Source: Adineta ricciae (lineage: Eukaryota > Rotifera > Eurotatoria > Adinetida > Adinetidae). From it: a DNA stretch of 64,000 nucleotides. The notes below the pieces were generated by a model. The model ran no database searches, had not been told where the DNA came from, and saw only the letters and a program-made list of their open reading frames with translations. The DNA is taken from assembly GCA_905250025.1 (NCBI GenBank), contig CAJNOJ010000191.1, forward strand, positions 140,915-204,914, read 5' to 3'. A program made the translations under genes and the position numbers. Positions 33,638-45,549 of the stretch are shown one piece after another (within the stretch, counting starts at the first letter, position 1; every line of letters begins with the position of its first letter).

Positions 33638-33700
33638 AAAAACAAACCTCGGGTTTTAGATGGGGTTTTGGCGGGTGTTTTCGATTTCGAGGTTTGTTTG
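33638..33700. repeat. 12-base inverted repeat around a G-rich loop
   Basis: AAACAAACCTCG at about 33640-33651 is matched by its exact reverse complement CGAGGTTTGTTT at 33688-33699. The 36-base spacer on the plus strand is G/T-rich with several runs of three or four G. The surrounding 33.55-33.85 kb is unusually G/T-skewed for this window. Confidence 0.6.
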
Positions 33701-33792
33701 GATTTTTTAGGCGTTGTGATTGAGCGTGATGGAGGCGATTCTCTGCAAGTGACACGAATGAGATATTCTTTGGGAAGGTTTGAGTGTTATGG

Positions 33793-36263
33793 TTACGTTG
33801 GGGTTGGCGCTCTGCCGTTTGTCCAAACGTTCGTTCGAAAATCGTAGTATGACTAAACAAAATTTGGTTCATCGGTACGAGAAAATATCTTTGCTTACTT
33901 CGTTTGTTGTAGCATCTGAATCAGATTGCTTATGGAGAGTTCGTTTTGTTACTTCGAGGTAAGGATCTACAAGAAAGAATTCATTCATATATATTGAGAA
34001 ATTTTCGTCTACTATTAAAAGATAGTGCATGGTATTTAGTTAAGACTGGTGTTTCAGAGATTTTCGTCCAGGTTGGTGTATCGAGCGACCATCTCAGAAT
34101 ATCCTGTTGATTATGAATTCATAGAGATAGGGAAATATGAAATCAGTTGATTACGTGACATATTTGCATATTTTTAATTCCATTCTCATTGTGCTTTTGG
34201 ACTAGGCCTGACACGCAGAAAACAGCACGATTTGTCGAAAATACTAAACTACGACAACGAGGTGTTGGAAGATCACTCGATCGTTCAAAACTAAAAGTCA
34301 TCAAAAGAACAAGATTATTCTGCCGATGAAATGTACATCTTACTCATTAGATGATAGATTATACACAGTGAAATCCGACAATAGAACAGTTTGTCCTTGT
34401 ACAATATCATAGCCACCACTAAGAAAAATGGAGCTAATTCTACAAGAAAATCTTTTCGATACACAAATCTGTACTTACACAAGGTAAATTCGTCCATCGT
34501 CCAGCGTCATACCACTACGAATACAAGACTAAAAGATGAACCATAGGTAGGAAATATCGAAATCTAACCATGCAGCGATTGGATTCATTAGTTTTACAAT
34601 GTGTTCCCATTTTAATGTTTGCAAATTCAATCGTTGAATATCATCGAGTAATCTAATGATAAGAGTGAAAGTTATACATTCCCTGTAAAGATTTACTCAT
34701 TATTTATTGTCTGACCACCAGCAATATAAATTCCATTTGCATCTGCGTAAACTCCTACGAACATTTCTTAGAAAAATCACATTGCCTACTGGAAGAACTT
34801 ACCAAAATGAACTCGACATGGAGTTAAAGGTGGAATTTTGACAGTTTCTCCGGTAAATTTGAACAAATAATCTGTAGTCGGTTCTTTTTGAATGGGAACA
34901 TTAACGTGTAAAATATATCCACCTAAGATAGTCCTCAATACATCACAAAGATTTCTCCCGGTAAATTAGGAAAAGTCTGAATTTACCAATGATAAATATT
35001 CCCATGCTTTCATGAATTAAAGCGTATTTTTTTCTCGGTTCAGTAGCGTTTAGTTTCTTTATTACTTTCGAATCTTCTTTATCGACGATAGCTGTATCTT
35101 TTTTAATATGTGGGCCCGTAATCTAAAAGAAGCACTCTGACATTGCATTGTTCTATGATTATTTACGCTTATTCCGGGCTCGAAAATAGGTGGATCAGAC
35201 GCAGCATTTCGAACGAGACCGTGTTGTCGTCTGATATTGTTAACATATTCTTCAAAAAGATCCAAGCAATGGTTTCGTGTTTTGATGTACTCTGTTAAAT
35301 GACCATTAGAATCGTCAGGACTATGTTTAGAGAATAAGAAGTTGATCCGAATGATATTTTGTTGAGAACGACAGCTTATACCAAATTAACGGAATTCGAG
35401 AAGGACGATAATGCCTTGGTTTTTCTAAAAGAAGTAAGAATATTGAATAATATATGTATTTCCAATAGAACCTGCTGAATCAATGCGATTATTAAACATA
35501 TCTCGGACGAACATGTTGATTTCATCTAAATCCTATACAAATTTAACATCAGGTGATATTCTGTTTAATAGATCAAATTATTGTTACAAGGTTCGACAGG
35601 TTCTTCATTGGATTGAATCCTACAGCACCGGGCGAACGCGAAACTGTTTTCGCAACATCTGACTGGAATCTAGGTAGCTTTTGTATGGAAGCACTCGTTG
35701 TTGAAGAAGCAGAATGTAATGGTGTATGCGGTGCTACTTTTGGACTCGACAGATTTTTAGGTCTTTGTTGTTGCTTGAGAGTATTTTTACTACTAAAAAT
35801 AGGATGGCAAGAATGATATTGAGGAAATTGCATCATTCGAATACGTGTATTTTGTTTTACGTGCTTTAGCAGCTGAGGGAACGACAATTTTGATAACACT
35901 TCCCTGATCACTTGATCTAGCCTAGCAGAACAGAAGGAATCTAATAAAGGAAGAGCTTCGCTATATCAACAAACAAACTTGTTTCGGAACAGATTTGCTT
36001 CTATTTGATCTCGCAGAAGATGGTGTTCGTGATACTTTAGAAACGGTTTTTGCTTTAGCAGTTTTCTTATTACTCGTATTTCTCTCTAGTATTTCGTTCT
36101 TATCATACAGATGATTATTAACTCGTTTAGTAAGTTCATCGTCAGAATACGATTGCATTGATCGTTCCAAACCATAATGTTTAAAAATAGACTGATATTC
36201 CTGTAGTTTATTTGATTGATCGATGTTTATCGGCGGCATTGAAAAGGAAAACAAAGTTGACAA
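33793..36263 (-). CDS. Kelch-type beta-propeller protein
   Basis: About ten exons. The start is at 36263 (a second Met begins MPPINIDQSNKLQ at 36239). The N-terminal 200 residues are Ser/Lys/Arg-rich and disordered (VSRTPSSARSNRSKS, SVIKIVVPSA). Then come a helical part (DLFEEYVNNIRRQHGLVRNA) and propeller-like blades: IHESMGIFIIGGYILHVN, VHFGVYADANGIYIAGGQT with LDDIQRLNLQTLKWEHI, IRSGMTLDDGRIYLVGGY, LPTPRCRSLVFSTNRAVFCV, and DILRWSLDTPTWTKI. The repeated 'GG...' followed by a W about 25 residues later is the kelch signature. No BTB or BACK domain precedes it. The 3' end is uncertain: one model stops at 33793 after SYYDFRTNVWTNGR; another continues to the exon at 33119-33257. Role unknown; kelch propellers bind protein partners. 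Confidence 0.6.
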
Positions 36264-36306
36264 TATTCAACAAAAATTTGAATGTCATATCAATGCGCTT
36301 TTTCTT

Positions 36307-37354
36307 TCATACGTAATTGTCTCGGACATGATCATATTCATTAATATCAATCGATGGTTGAAGAATCACCGAAATCGGTTCTTCATAAAAATGATGAGAT
36401 AAAGTTATGGATGAATTCGGCATCCGTTCAATGACCATCGATTTTTTACGAGTAACATAAAGATAGAAAATAACCGACACGATCCCCAAACATAAAATAC
36501 TCAGGAAAATGAACAGCCATTGATATTGAAACCAAGTTTGTTTTGTTCGAGTCAATGGTGATGGAACGATAGAAGTGAGTTGAGTAACTAAAATAGGTTT
36601 CATAAAGAATTCTATACGAATTATGTGACGTTTACTTGGGTTGCATTGGTCAATTGATAAATCCTTGATAATTAATGAATGATTACTGGGTATTCCAGTA
36701 CTTTCTGTGATGATATTAATCTGGCGATTGAAAGAAGATCAGTTGATTATATGTTAAAATGATGTTTTACCATCGTTAGATTTTCAAGAAGAGGAATGAC
36801 AGAGGAGTACCAATTGAGTTTCAATGTTTCATTTGAGATACAAAATGTAGAAAATAGTCGAGATGGTTTTGTGATATTCGCCAAAGATTTTCCGTAGAAA
36901 TTCATACAAGCTGAAAGAAATTACTCGAGAGAATTCAATCGGATATGCCTATTCTCATTACTATTCATCATTATTCCAGTCATAAGATATTTGAATTTAA
37001 AACAATATTGCTCATTCGGTGAACTATGAAGTTTAATCAAAACTGTCGATTTCGATCCATCCAGGTATTTCCTTATACACAAATCTACCAACCCACAAAG
37101 AACTAAATATCAAAAGTAAAATTCGATTTACTCACGTTCATTGACCTTCGGTTTATATCCACAACTATGATAAATATCCCATCCAAATAATTTCCATTGA
37201 CATAATCGACTCTTTTCATCAAATGAACAGAATATTTTGCCTTCTAAAACGCACTGAATTATACAAGAATTTGTAATTCGTCTTCCATCAACCTGTATTG
37301 ACCAAATATATCAATAAACAAACAAAACGCATGATATTCCTTTTTAGTACCATC
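36307..37354 (-). CDS. Single-pass membrane protein with MAM-like cysteine region
   Basis: About five exons. The outer part has CVLEGKIFCSFDEKSRLCQW, a pattern like the start of a MAM domain (C-x-F-E/D...L-C-x-W), then HSCGYKPKVNE and further Cys-containing segments (SPNEQYCFKF, STFCISNETLKLNW) with several N-glycosylation sites (NET, NIT, NLT). The last exon holds one transmembrane helix, WLFIFLSILCLGIVSVIFYL, followed by a basic stop-transfer (YVTRKK) and a cytoplasmic tail of about 45 residues ending HVRDNYV with the stop at 36307. The start is unsure: ATGATGG at 37354 is the nearest candidate, but the adjoining hydrophobic stretch (MRFVCLLIYLVNT) that would make a signal peptide is out of frame with the next exon, so the true first exon may be missing. 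Probable surface receptor or adhesion protein. Confidence 0.5.
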
Positions 37355-37734
37355 ATTCCTACGACTTCGGATTCTTTTAAACTTCAATTTTATTCGATTA
37401 GTTTACTTCTAAATGTTCGCTTGCTGTTGTTTTTCGTACAAATATATTTGAAAAAAAAAGAATGAAGACGCAAGTTCACAATCTAATGCACAACAGTAGA
37501 CGAATATTTCAATAAAATAGGATTTTTGTCCGAAATTCAGATCGACAGAAGAAAAGAAAACAAGTAGAGATGGACATTCCTCATAAAATGTTCTTCATGA
37601 TCGGACAAAAGAATCAACGAACAAAAAAAAAACAAATCTTGTGCAATGACGAACCAACATCGATGTGAAAAGAAAATCCAAAGAAAATGAGTGAAAATAG
37701 AGTCAAATCTACGTTGTGTGAATTGTTTACAAAA
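37355..37734. other. Spacer between membrane protein and coiled-coil gene
   Basis: About 380 bases, AT-rich. It may contain the missing first exon of the membrane protein. No other content recognised. Confidence 0.4.
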
Positions 37735-40700
37735 TTAATTTCGTCGATGATGAGTTTTATCAATGACATCTGGTGCTGATGCCACAGGTGCATTTCCTGG
37801 GTATTCAATTGATGGAAAGAAACCTTTTTCTTTGAAAACAGATCTAATTCGATCAATCAAAATGGATTTGCAATCGAATCTATTGAAAATAAACTTACTC
37901 ATAAAACCGCACATGTGTTTCCAATTGATTCAATAGCAATTGCTGCTGTTTTGAATGTGCTTTGAGCATCTAATCACCAGAAATATGTATCTGATTAAGC
38001 AATGAATGCACTTACTTTGTATTTCTTTTGGCCACTTTGACATCCGTTCAGATCGGTCGAAAGGCCACGAACAAATTGTTGTAACACGGCATTTTTACTC
38101 TTCAAATTATCCCGATCACCTGTTAATTGTTGCATTAATGCCGGAATTCTTTTCAAATTTTCGTGTAATGATCCATTTCGACCATTACTATCACTATCAT
38201 CCACACTAAACAAATAAGAAGACGATTAATCAACTCGGAAATTCCCTCCTAGAACCAATTAATTCTAATCTACATTTATTGACCATCTAACCAATCGTGC
38301 AACACAATTAGAAGAGAAACACACAAACAAATGCAAGTGATATTGAAAAAACTGACACAAATCTTCACATATATCTGATCTCAAGTGATTAGAGAGAACA
38401 CCCAACGTTAAAAGCAAGAAGTTAAATGACTAGACAAACCAAACATGATCAAAAACAAACAATGAGATTCAAACGTCAAACGAATTAGAAACATTTTGCT
38501 TAGTGTGATGATTTTACCACAATTCAGGAATGCCTTCGTGAATAAAGTTTAATGCTTGATCACAATCTTTTCGTAAACGTTTCTGTTCTTCTTGACAGCG
38601 ACTCATATTTTCACGCATGAGTTTCACTTCTTCGGTCAACGATGCATTTTCCTGACGAAGACCAGTCAATTCTGCATCTTGTTTCGCACACTAATCGCAA
38701 CATGAGATGCAGAGTCAAAAAGGGAATAATGATTTTAAATGTATACTTTTGTATTTAATATCGTGGTACTTTTGATTGAACTCTCGAGTTCGTTTTTCAC
38801 TTGTTCAAGTTCGTGATCACGTTTACGAGATAAACGTTTGTATTCGTCATTCGATCGTTCAAGTAAAGCAATGTGTCGCTTTAGTTCCTGATTCATTTCT
38901 TCGACTTTGTCAAACTAAAATAGAAGAAATTCGTTTTTCTTGTTGTTAGCAATATGAAAGAGTCAGAAAATCGAAACGATTCGAACCTTTGAAGCAGTTG
39001 CTGTTTGTTGATATTTCAATGCTTGGATTTCGGATTGTGTTGCATTTAATTCGTTTTTCTTTTGTTCAACTAAACCTAATGTGTTTTTATTTGCTTCTTT
39101 CAATGATATTAATAGTAATTCACATTCATTAATCTAAAAGCAAGAAGAAAATCGAATATTTTGAAATCCATTCTAAAGGAGGAGAGAACTTACCTTTTCC
39201 TGGTACGATAATTCATTCTGTTGAATCGTTTTTTGCAAAGCTTCGTTCTGTCCATGTGTACTTGCTAATTGCTTTTCAAATTTCTGTATTTGTTGATGCA
39301 ATGAACGAATTTCATTATTATATCCATCAGTATCGTTCTCAAATTTCTCAATCTAAAATCAAAAATTAATATTAACTTTGCTCGATGAACAGATATAATC
39401 GTACTTTTTTAGTTGCATTTGCCATGTTTTTAATTAATTGATCACGCTCACGAACAGTTTCGTCCAATGTATGTTTCAAACGTTCAATTAATGTTTCCGC
39501 TTCGAAATGAGTTTGTGCTTCGGTACTATAACAAAAATGTTCGAAATGAACGAATATACTTTCGAAGGAAGAATTTACTTAAGTTCTTTGCGTAATTGAA
39601 CTACAGTTGCTTCTTGTTCCTCAATTTTGCCATGCATCAAACCTTCCGCACGATGGAAATCGTCGATTTTACTTCGCATACGTTTCGTTTCCATTCGTAA
39701 ATGTCGATTCTCGTTGCTCGTCTGTGACCATTTTCGTTTATATTCTCGGACGTATAAATATGCTTTTTCTAAAACTGGTTTAACACCCATGAACTGCAGG
39801 ATCAAATCTTCATGTTGACTACGTAAAAGCGTCAACGCTTTCGTTGATTGCTCTAGACGTTCATCGAGTGAACGTAACTTATTCGCATCTTCACTCAAAT
39901 CAGTGATTTGTTCATGAAGTTTCGATGTACTAACAACCCATTGTTCGCTCGTTTCAGAGGCCTAGTGACAAAGTCAATTAAGATAATGAACAACTTTGTA
40001 GTGAAATTACCTTTCGGACAACTGTTTTGAAACAATTGCCAAGTAAAGTTAATTTACGTTTGTAGATCTTTGATTCATCCATTGATTGAATCAACTAAAG
40101 AGATAGTTTAGTGAGAGAGATTTCGCTTTTGAGAATTTTTATTGACTTACTCGTTCTTTGTGTGAACTATCGGATAATTCCATTTGTTCGAATTCATATC
40201 GACGCTTGGCTAATTCTTCATTTAAAACGGCGTGTTCGTCTCGGAGTTGTTCGTATGTTCCAATCATCGTCGAAAGTTCGTTTTCGACTGTTTTCAAGCG
40301 TTGTTCACGTTCGAAATATTCTTCGTTTGTATATCGATGTTCTTTTTCATAAGTGTGAAAGTCTTGTTGAACCTGATGGAAACGATTTGTCACTGTCGAT
40401 AGCTGAAAATGAAAAGTTGGAAAAGTAATTCGAAAGACGAAAGAATTTCTATAAATACTTCATTCGTTTTGTCGGTGGAATTTTGTTTCAAAATTTGATT
40501 TTCGATTTCATGTTGAACGATTTCATCATGTGCTTTTGATAGATCGGTTTTGCATTTTTCATAATCGATTTGCAGACGTGACAGCAGATGATTCAGCGAT
40601 TCGATTTCACGTTGTCGACTGTCTGATAACTGATTCGCCTCTTCCAATGACGTTTCAGTTCGGTTAAGAACTTGTTTCAAATCTTTTTCCTAACAAGACG

Positions 40701-43700
40701 AACAAAATCATTCACTTTTCAACGGAAACTCCTCTGTTTACTTTAGCTATATGTTCTTGAACAAGTCCTCGTGCTTGGTTAAGTTCCATTTTCAATGAGT
40801 CGTTGGTCATCATTGTACTCTTCAATTGCATTTTGAAATCCTCAACTTGATGTGTCGCCTCCGTGGCACGCTTTTGTTCTTCATCTAATTGTCGTGTTAG
40901 TAATGCAACTTTTGCAACTGATTTCGAACCGATTTCTGTTTCACTGGATAACAATTTTTGAATGTTTTCCAGTTCATTTTGATATTTTTCGTTCTGCTCT
41001 TGAAATTCATTCCGTTCGCTTCTAACATTGGAAAGTTCTGATTTTAATCCATCGATGTCATTCAAAAGCGTATGTTCCTTGCTCTTCAACGAAGTGATTT
41101 CGCTATTCAATTCTTCCAATTCATGACTAAATTGACGTTGTTCATCTTCGCGATAGATTTTGGTATTACGTAATTCCGATTCGGACCGTTCGCATTGAAG
41201 AGCAATTGTTTCTTTCTATACAAAAGAAATGAATTTTTTATTTTATTGAATCAATCAAGCAGATACGAGGTAATTAACTCCTATTGAAAATTTTTCGATC
41301 ATCCCTCTCTTATTTAATATGATATTCTCCTTGAAACTGCTCGAGTTATGATTTTACCGAGTAGCTCTCAACAAGCCTGGGAGAGACGTCATGGTTCTGT
41401 ATATATTATAAGTTTGTCTCTTTTTCCAAGTGTTTGTTTTAGAATTGTTTGCATTGAAATGAAACTCATCATAAGTGACGACGGAGAGATGTTTCTAAGG
41501 CTTCATTTAAAAGCGTCTTTTTCTTTGCCATTGTTTGATGCAGAAGAATTGTTTCTCACAAAAGATAGTTTTACCTCTTCTTGAACTCGTAATAAATCTT
41601 GTTGTAATGTCTTAATTCGGTTTTCTTGTTCTTCTTGAACATTATTCAAACGAACAATTTCTTTCTCTTGGATTAGACATTCTTCTCTCGCGTATTTTGA
41701 TTTGATTTCCAAATCATGAAGGTTCTGATCGCAACGAACAAGTTGTTCTTGTTTGATTGTTAACTAAAAGCAAAAAACGGTTTTACACAAGAGAAAATCC
41801 AACGACAAAGTTTACTTGTTTGTTCAATGCTTTGTGTGTCTTGTGAAATTCATCCTGTTTTACTTTCAATTCATTAGATAAATGTTGAAGTTGTTCATTC
41901 AATGCAATATTGGTTTGTTCTTGTTCAGCTAATGTCTTCGTCAGATGTCGAACCTGCAAGATGAGATGACTTTCTTTGGAAATCAAACATATGTTGGAAA
42001 TTACTTCTCGTTGAAGAATTTTCACATCATGCAAGGCTTTCGATGCATTGTCTTCAGCAAATTTTTCTCGATGATGACTTTTGACTAAACCTGTTTCTAA
42101 TGTTTCGGATAATTGTGCAACTTCCGCCGTTTTTTCAATAACAATTTGTTCCAATTCGTCAACATGCGCTTGTTTATCGACCGCTTCTTTATGTTTTTGT
42201 AGTAATTCACTTTTGAGCTTCTCTATTTCTTCCTCGTAATCCATCAATGTTTTGTTACGCTGGTCAACAACTGTCATCGTTTCGAATAACTTCGTTTCGA
42301 TTAAACTGTTCTGATTATTTAAATCATTAACTGTATATTCTAATTGTTCATTTTGTGAAGTTATTTCTTGTAATGAACGTTGAAGTTTATCAATCTGCTC
42401 GTTGGATCGCTGAATTGCATCACGTAACTGCTGTTCTTCTTCTTCGAAATTTACATTTTTACTGCGTTCGACTGATAGATGATCTTGGCATGTACGTAGT
42501 TCGATGGATTGCTTATCGAACTGAAAAAAAAAGATTTTTATCGTGAAAAGTGTCCTTCGTAAAAACTATCGTAGCATTCGTGTCGTACAGGGACGAGAAA
42601 CACGTCTCGACAGTACTTCTCAAGGTCAGTTTCGTTTTATTTTCTACTTCGAAGCGATGATTAGTGAAATTGACAAACAGAAAAATACTTTCGTCTTCTA
42701 AGCTACTTGAAAATTGCAAGTAGATTCTCGATTTTGAAAAGAGAAATCATACCTCCTCATCTTTTTCTTCACAAAGACGTTTTAATGAGCGAATTTCTGA
42801 ATGCAACTGTTCAGTATCACTTGAACTTGTTTGATAATGTTGTTCTAATTGTTCATCGTGAATCTTCTTGGCAACTCGAAGGTCCTGTTCAAGTTTATTG
42901 ACTAATGCATCTTTTGTCTTAAGCTAAAATAACACCACAATAAAATACTCAGTTTTTTCATCAAGCTTTACTTCAGAGACAAGTCCGTCAAGTCGTTTTC
43001 GCGTTGAATGCAACTCTTGATCGAGTTTCTCATATTCAACTTTCGATACAGTTGATTCAATCGGTTGAATAGGAAGCGTTGCTGTATTATTAGATGATAT
43101 TTCGCGTTGAAGATTACGTATTTGTTCTTCGAGATCTGTCGTGATGGAATCTTTCACACGACACTAACGAAAACGAAATGTTGAATGCGTGTGGAACTCG
43201 AAGGAACTTACTTGTCGTTGAAGATCACTACATTCATTTTCTAATTGAACTTTTTCATTAACAATCTGTTCGAGTTGTTGAACATATTGTTCAATTTGTT
43301 GTTTCTTTGTTTTGATATCATTGTTAAGTATAGCTGTTGATTCGCGATGCCGATCAGAGATTGTTCTTAATTTTGTTGATAGATCATGAATATGTTCGTC
43401 AGAACGTTGTTTGCTTTGCTTTAATTCTTCCTGAAGTTCTTTCAATTCATTTGTTTTAAGGCGAATCTAACCGCAAAGTAGATTATAGAGAACATCTACA
43501 AAAAAATCGTGTTTTCTTACGTCCATCTTGACTGTTTCAGATTTTTGACATTCTTCCGCCAGTTTTGTACGAAGATCTTCGACTTTTTTCGACAGAACAA
43601 GATTCTAAATACACATAAAACAACGATTTGAGCATGAATAGTCGGATGAATAAATATCAACCTGTCCTTTTAAGTCATCATCTCCAGTATAAGAGGAAAA

Positions 43701-44984
43701 AGTTGAATGTTTATTCGTTGCCTTAAAATAAAACTCAGAGCATCGCTCTTTTTCATGTCAAAGTCATCTATCTACTTGAAGAGTTAATTCATCTTGAGCT
43801 TTTTTCAATTGATCGATTTCGGCTTGTAACACCAGAATACGTTCGTCACGATATTGAATTTCTCTGTGCAAGGGGATGGTATTGTAAAGTTCATCATTGG
43901 TCACACCGATGATCGTATCGGCTGGAATAGTTTTCAATTGTAAACGTTTTGTATCCCATTTTCCGGTTCGTTTCGCTGAATTGATGAAAGATGTTAACGA
44001 ATCAAGATCGTGTTTTAAATCGAGATTCTCATGACTCAATTTCCATTTTTCCGATTCGACACCCTGTGTGAGGAAAAGATTCTCATAGAAACGTTGGTTT
44101 CATCACAAAAAGGTTTTCACTTACGTTAACAGTTTTCGAGACGTCGGATAGATGATGTTGCTGGAAAATATATTGAATTTACGATAAGAAATTGTTGTGA
44201 TGAGAAAAACATACCTGCAGAGAGGCATGAGCTTTCTTCAATTTACTTTCAAGTAAAGTAACACGTTGATTTGCTTCTTTTTCAAGTTCATCAAGACTTT
44301 GCAAAAGTAATCGCGTTTGAATCGAGAGATCTTTTACATAACTTTCATAAACGGCTAGTTTTTGCTGAAAGAAATCAAACACAATCTTCGATTACGTAAC
44401 AACAACAAAAAAATCATCAAATCGCCTTTCGTTTTTCTTAGATTAATGGTGTGAAAGCCCACTCAGCCGAGTCGCGTCCTCAAAATAAGCAAAGCTAGAT
44501 CGCTCTAGTACATGCTTCATGAAAAACTCAATCATATCGAAGGATTTCAAATATAGACTATACATTCGAAAACTCATTTTTTTTAAACAAATTATCCTCT
44601 GTATATTCTTTCAAGTGGAAACCCTACATGTTTCGTTTATTCATCAAGTATTATAACACAAGTTCATTTTGTTCCACCTTCAAAACTCAGCGAAGACCTC
44701 CTGATCATCTTTATATAACATTTGCACTGATTCATACAGAAAACTCTTGGTTTACTAAGAACTTAAGCAATCTTTTCTCGATCAGATGAAATTTGAGAGA
44801 AACTACAAAAAAGCAAATCGAACCACTTGTTCGTAATTCTCTATACCTTGTGTCGGTCATCAGCCGTAATGTGCTTCTCATCGATACTGGTTAATTTCTT
44901 CACATAGCGACTTTGAACTTCTTCGAATAGTGTCGCAACATGTTTAACATTGAGGTTTTGATTTGTACATGTCGTGTTACTCAT
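37735..44984 (-). CDS. Very long coiled-coil protein, possibly centrosomal or ciliary
   Basis: Roughly 25 exons, estimated at close to 2,000 residues. The start (44984) reads MSNTTCTNQNLNVKHVATLF, with a donor after DEKHITADDRHK and a first intron of about 480 bases. Nearly all later exons are heptad-type helices rich in Glu, Gln, Lys and Leu, for example KELQEELKQSKQRSDEHIHD, LMDYEEEIEKLKSELLQKHK, LNSEITSLKSKEHTLLNDID and YLYVREYKRKWSQTSNENRH. Near the C-terminus comes NLKRIPALMQQLTGDRDNLK, then a short Pro-rich end (FFPSIEYPGNAPVASAPDVI) and the stop at 37735-37737. No motor head, membrane segment or enzymatic domain is visible. Such proteins are typically centrosome, basal-body, rootlet or Golgi scaffolds; CFAP47 nearby makes a ciliary role a guess only. 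It is divergent from EIF4B across 565 bases. Confidence 0.7.
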
Positions 44985-45549
44985 GGAGAAAGAAAAATAA
45001 AAATAGAAATGTGTGGTTTAATAGCAGAAGGACATTTCACTTTATATGGTTTCTTATTCTTCACCTCCATTCACTTAATCATTCCTCTGACTCAACCTCT
45101 ATACATATCCGATGCACTTCTGATCAAGTGCATTACTGTGTTAGATTCCATTTATGCTTACAATAGATATCGGCAACAAAACTAAAGCGAACGAATTCGA
45201 ATCGTGAAGAAAAAAATATTTATTTATTTATTTGTAGAAAAAAAACGAACATTAATCTTTGCCACTGATGAACATTTATAAATAATAAACACGCATGACG
45301 AATCAAATTTTTTCTTCTTCTTTTTTGTTATGTTGTGCATTACATATGTACTCAAACATGAAGTGTTATTTTTCTTCAGATTTTTAGATTATATTGTATT
45401 ATCTATTTTTCTTTTGTTCATGTTATTATCGCTCCAATCATTCAAAGTATTAATTAACAGTAAACAAACGATTTTCCAACCTATTTATTTTGTCTCTTCA
45501 TATATTATGGCTAAAAGTACTTATTAAACATTAATTCCACTAGATTATC
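44985..45549. promoter_or_regulatory. Head-to-head promoter region, coiled-coil gene (-) and EIF4B (+)
   Basis: About 565 AT-rich bases between the divergent starts. It includes a run of TATTTATTTATTTATT (near 45220). Both transcripts should begin here; specific elements could not be assigned. Confidence 0.45.

Noticed and set aside
33558-33872. Minus-strand 104-residue Pro/Lys/His-rich frame
   Set aside because: It overlaps a better-supported kelch exon in another frame and lies in the skewed inverted-repeat patch; its composition follows the base skew.
44440-44530. Possible tRNA-like fold in the first intron of the coiled-coil gene
   Set aside because: No consistent acceptor, D and T arms with the invariant bases could be placed.
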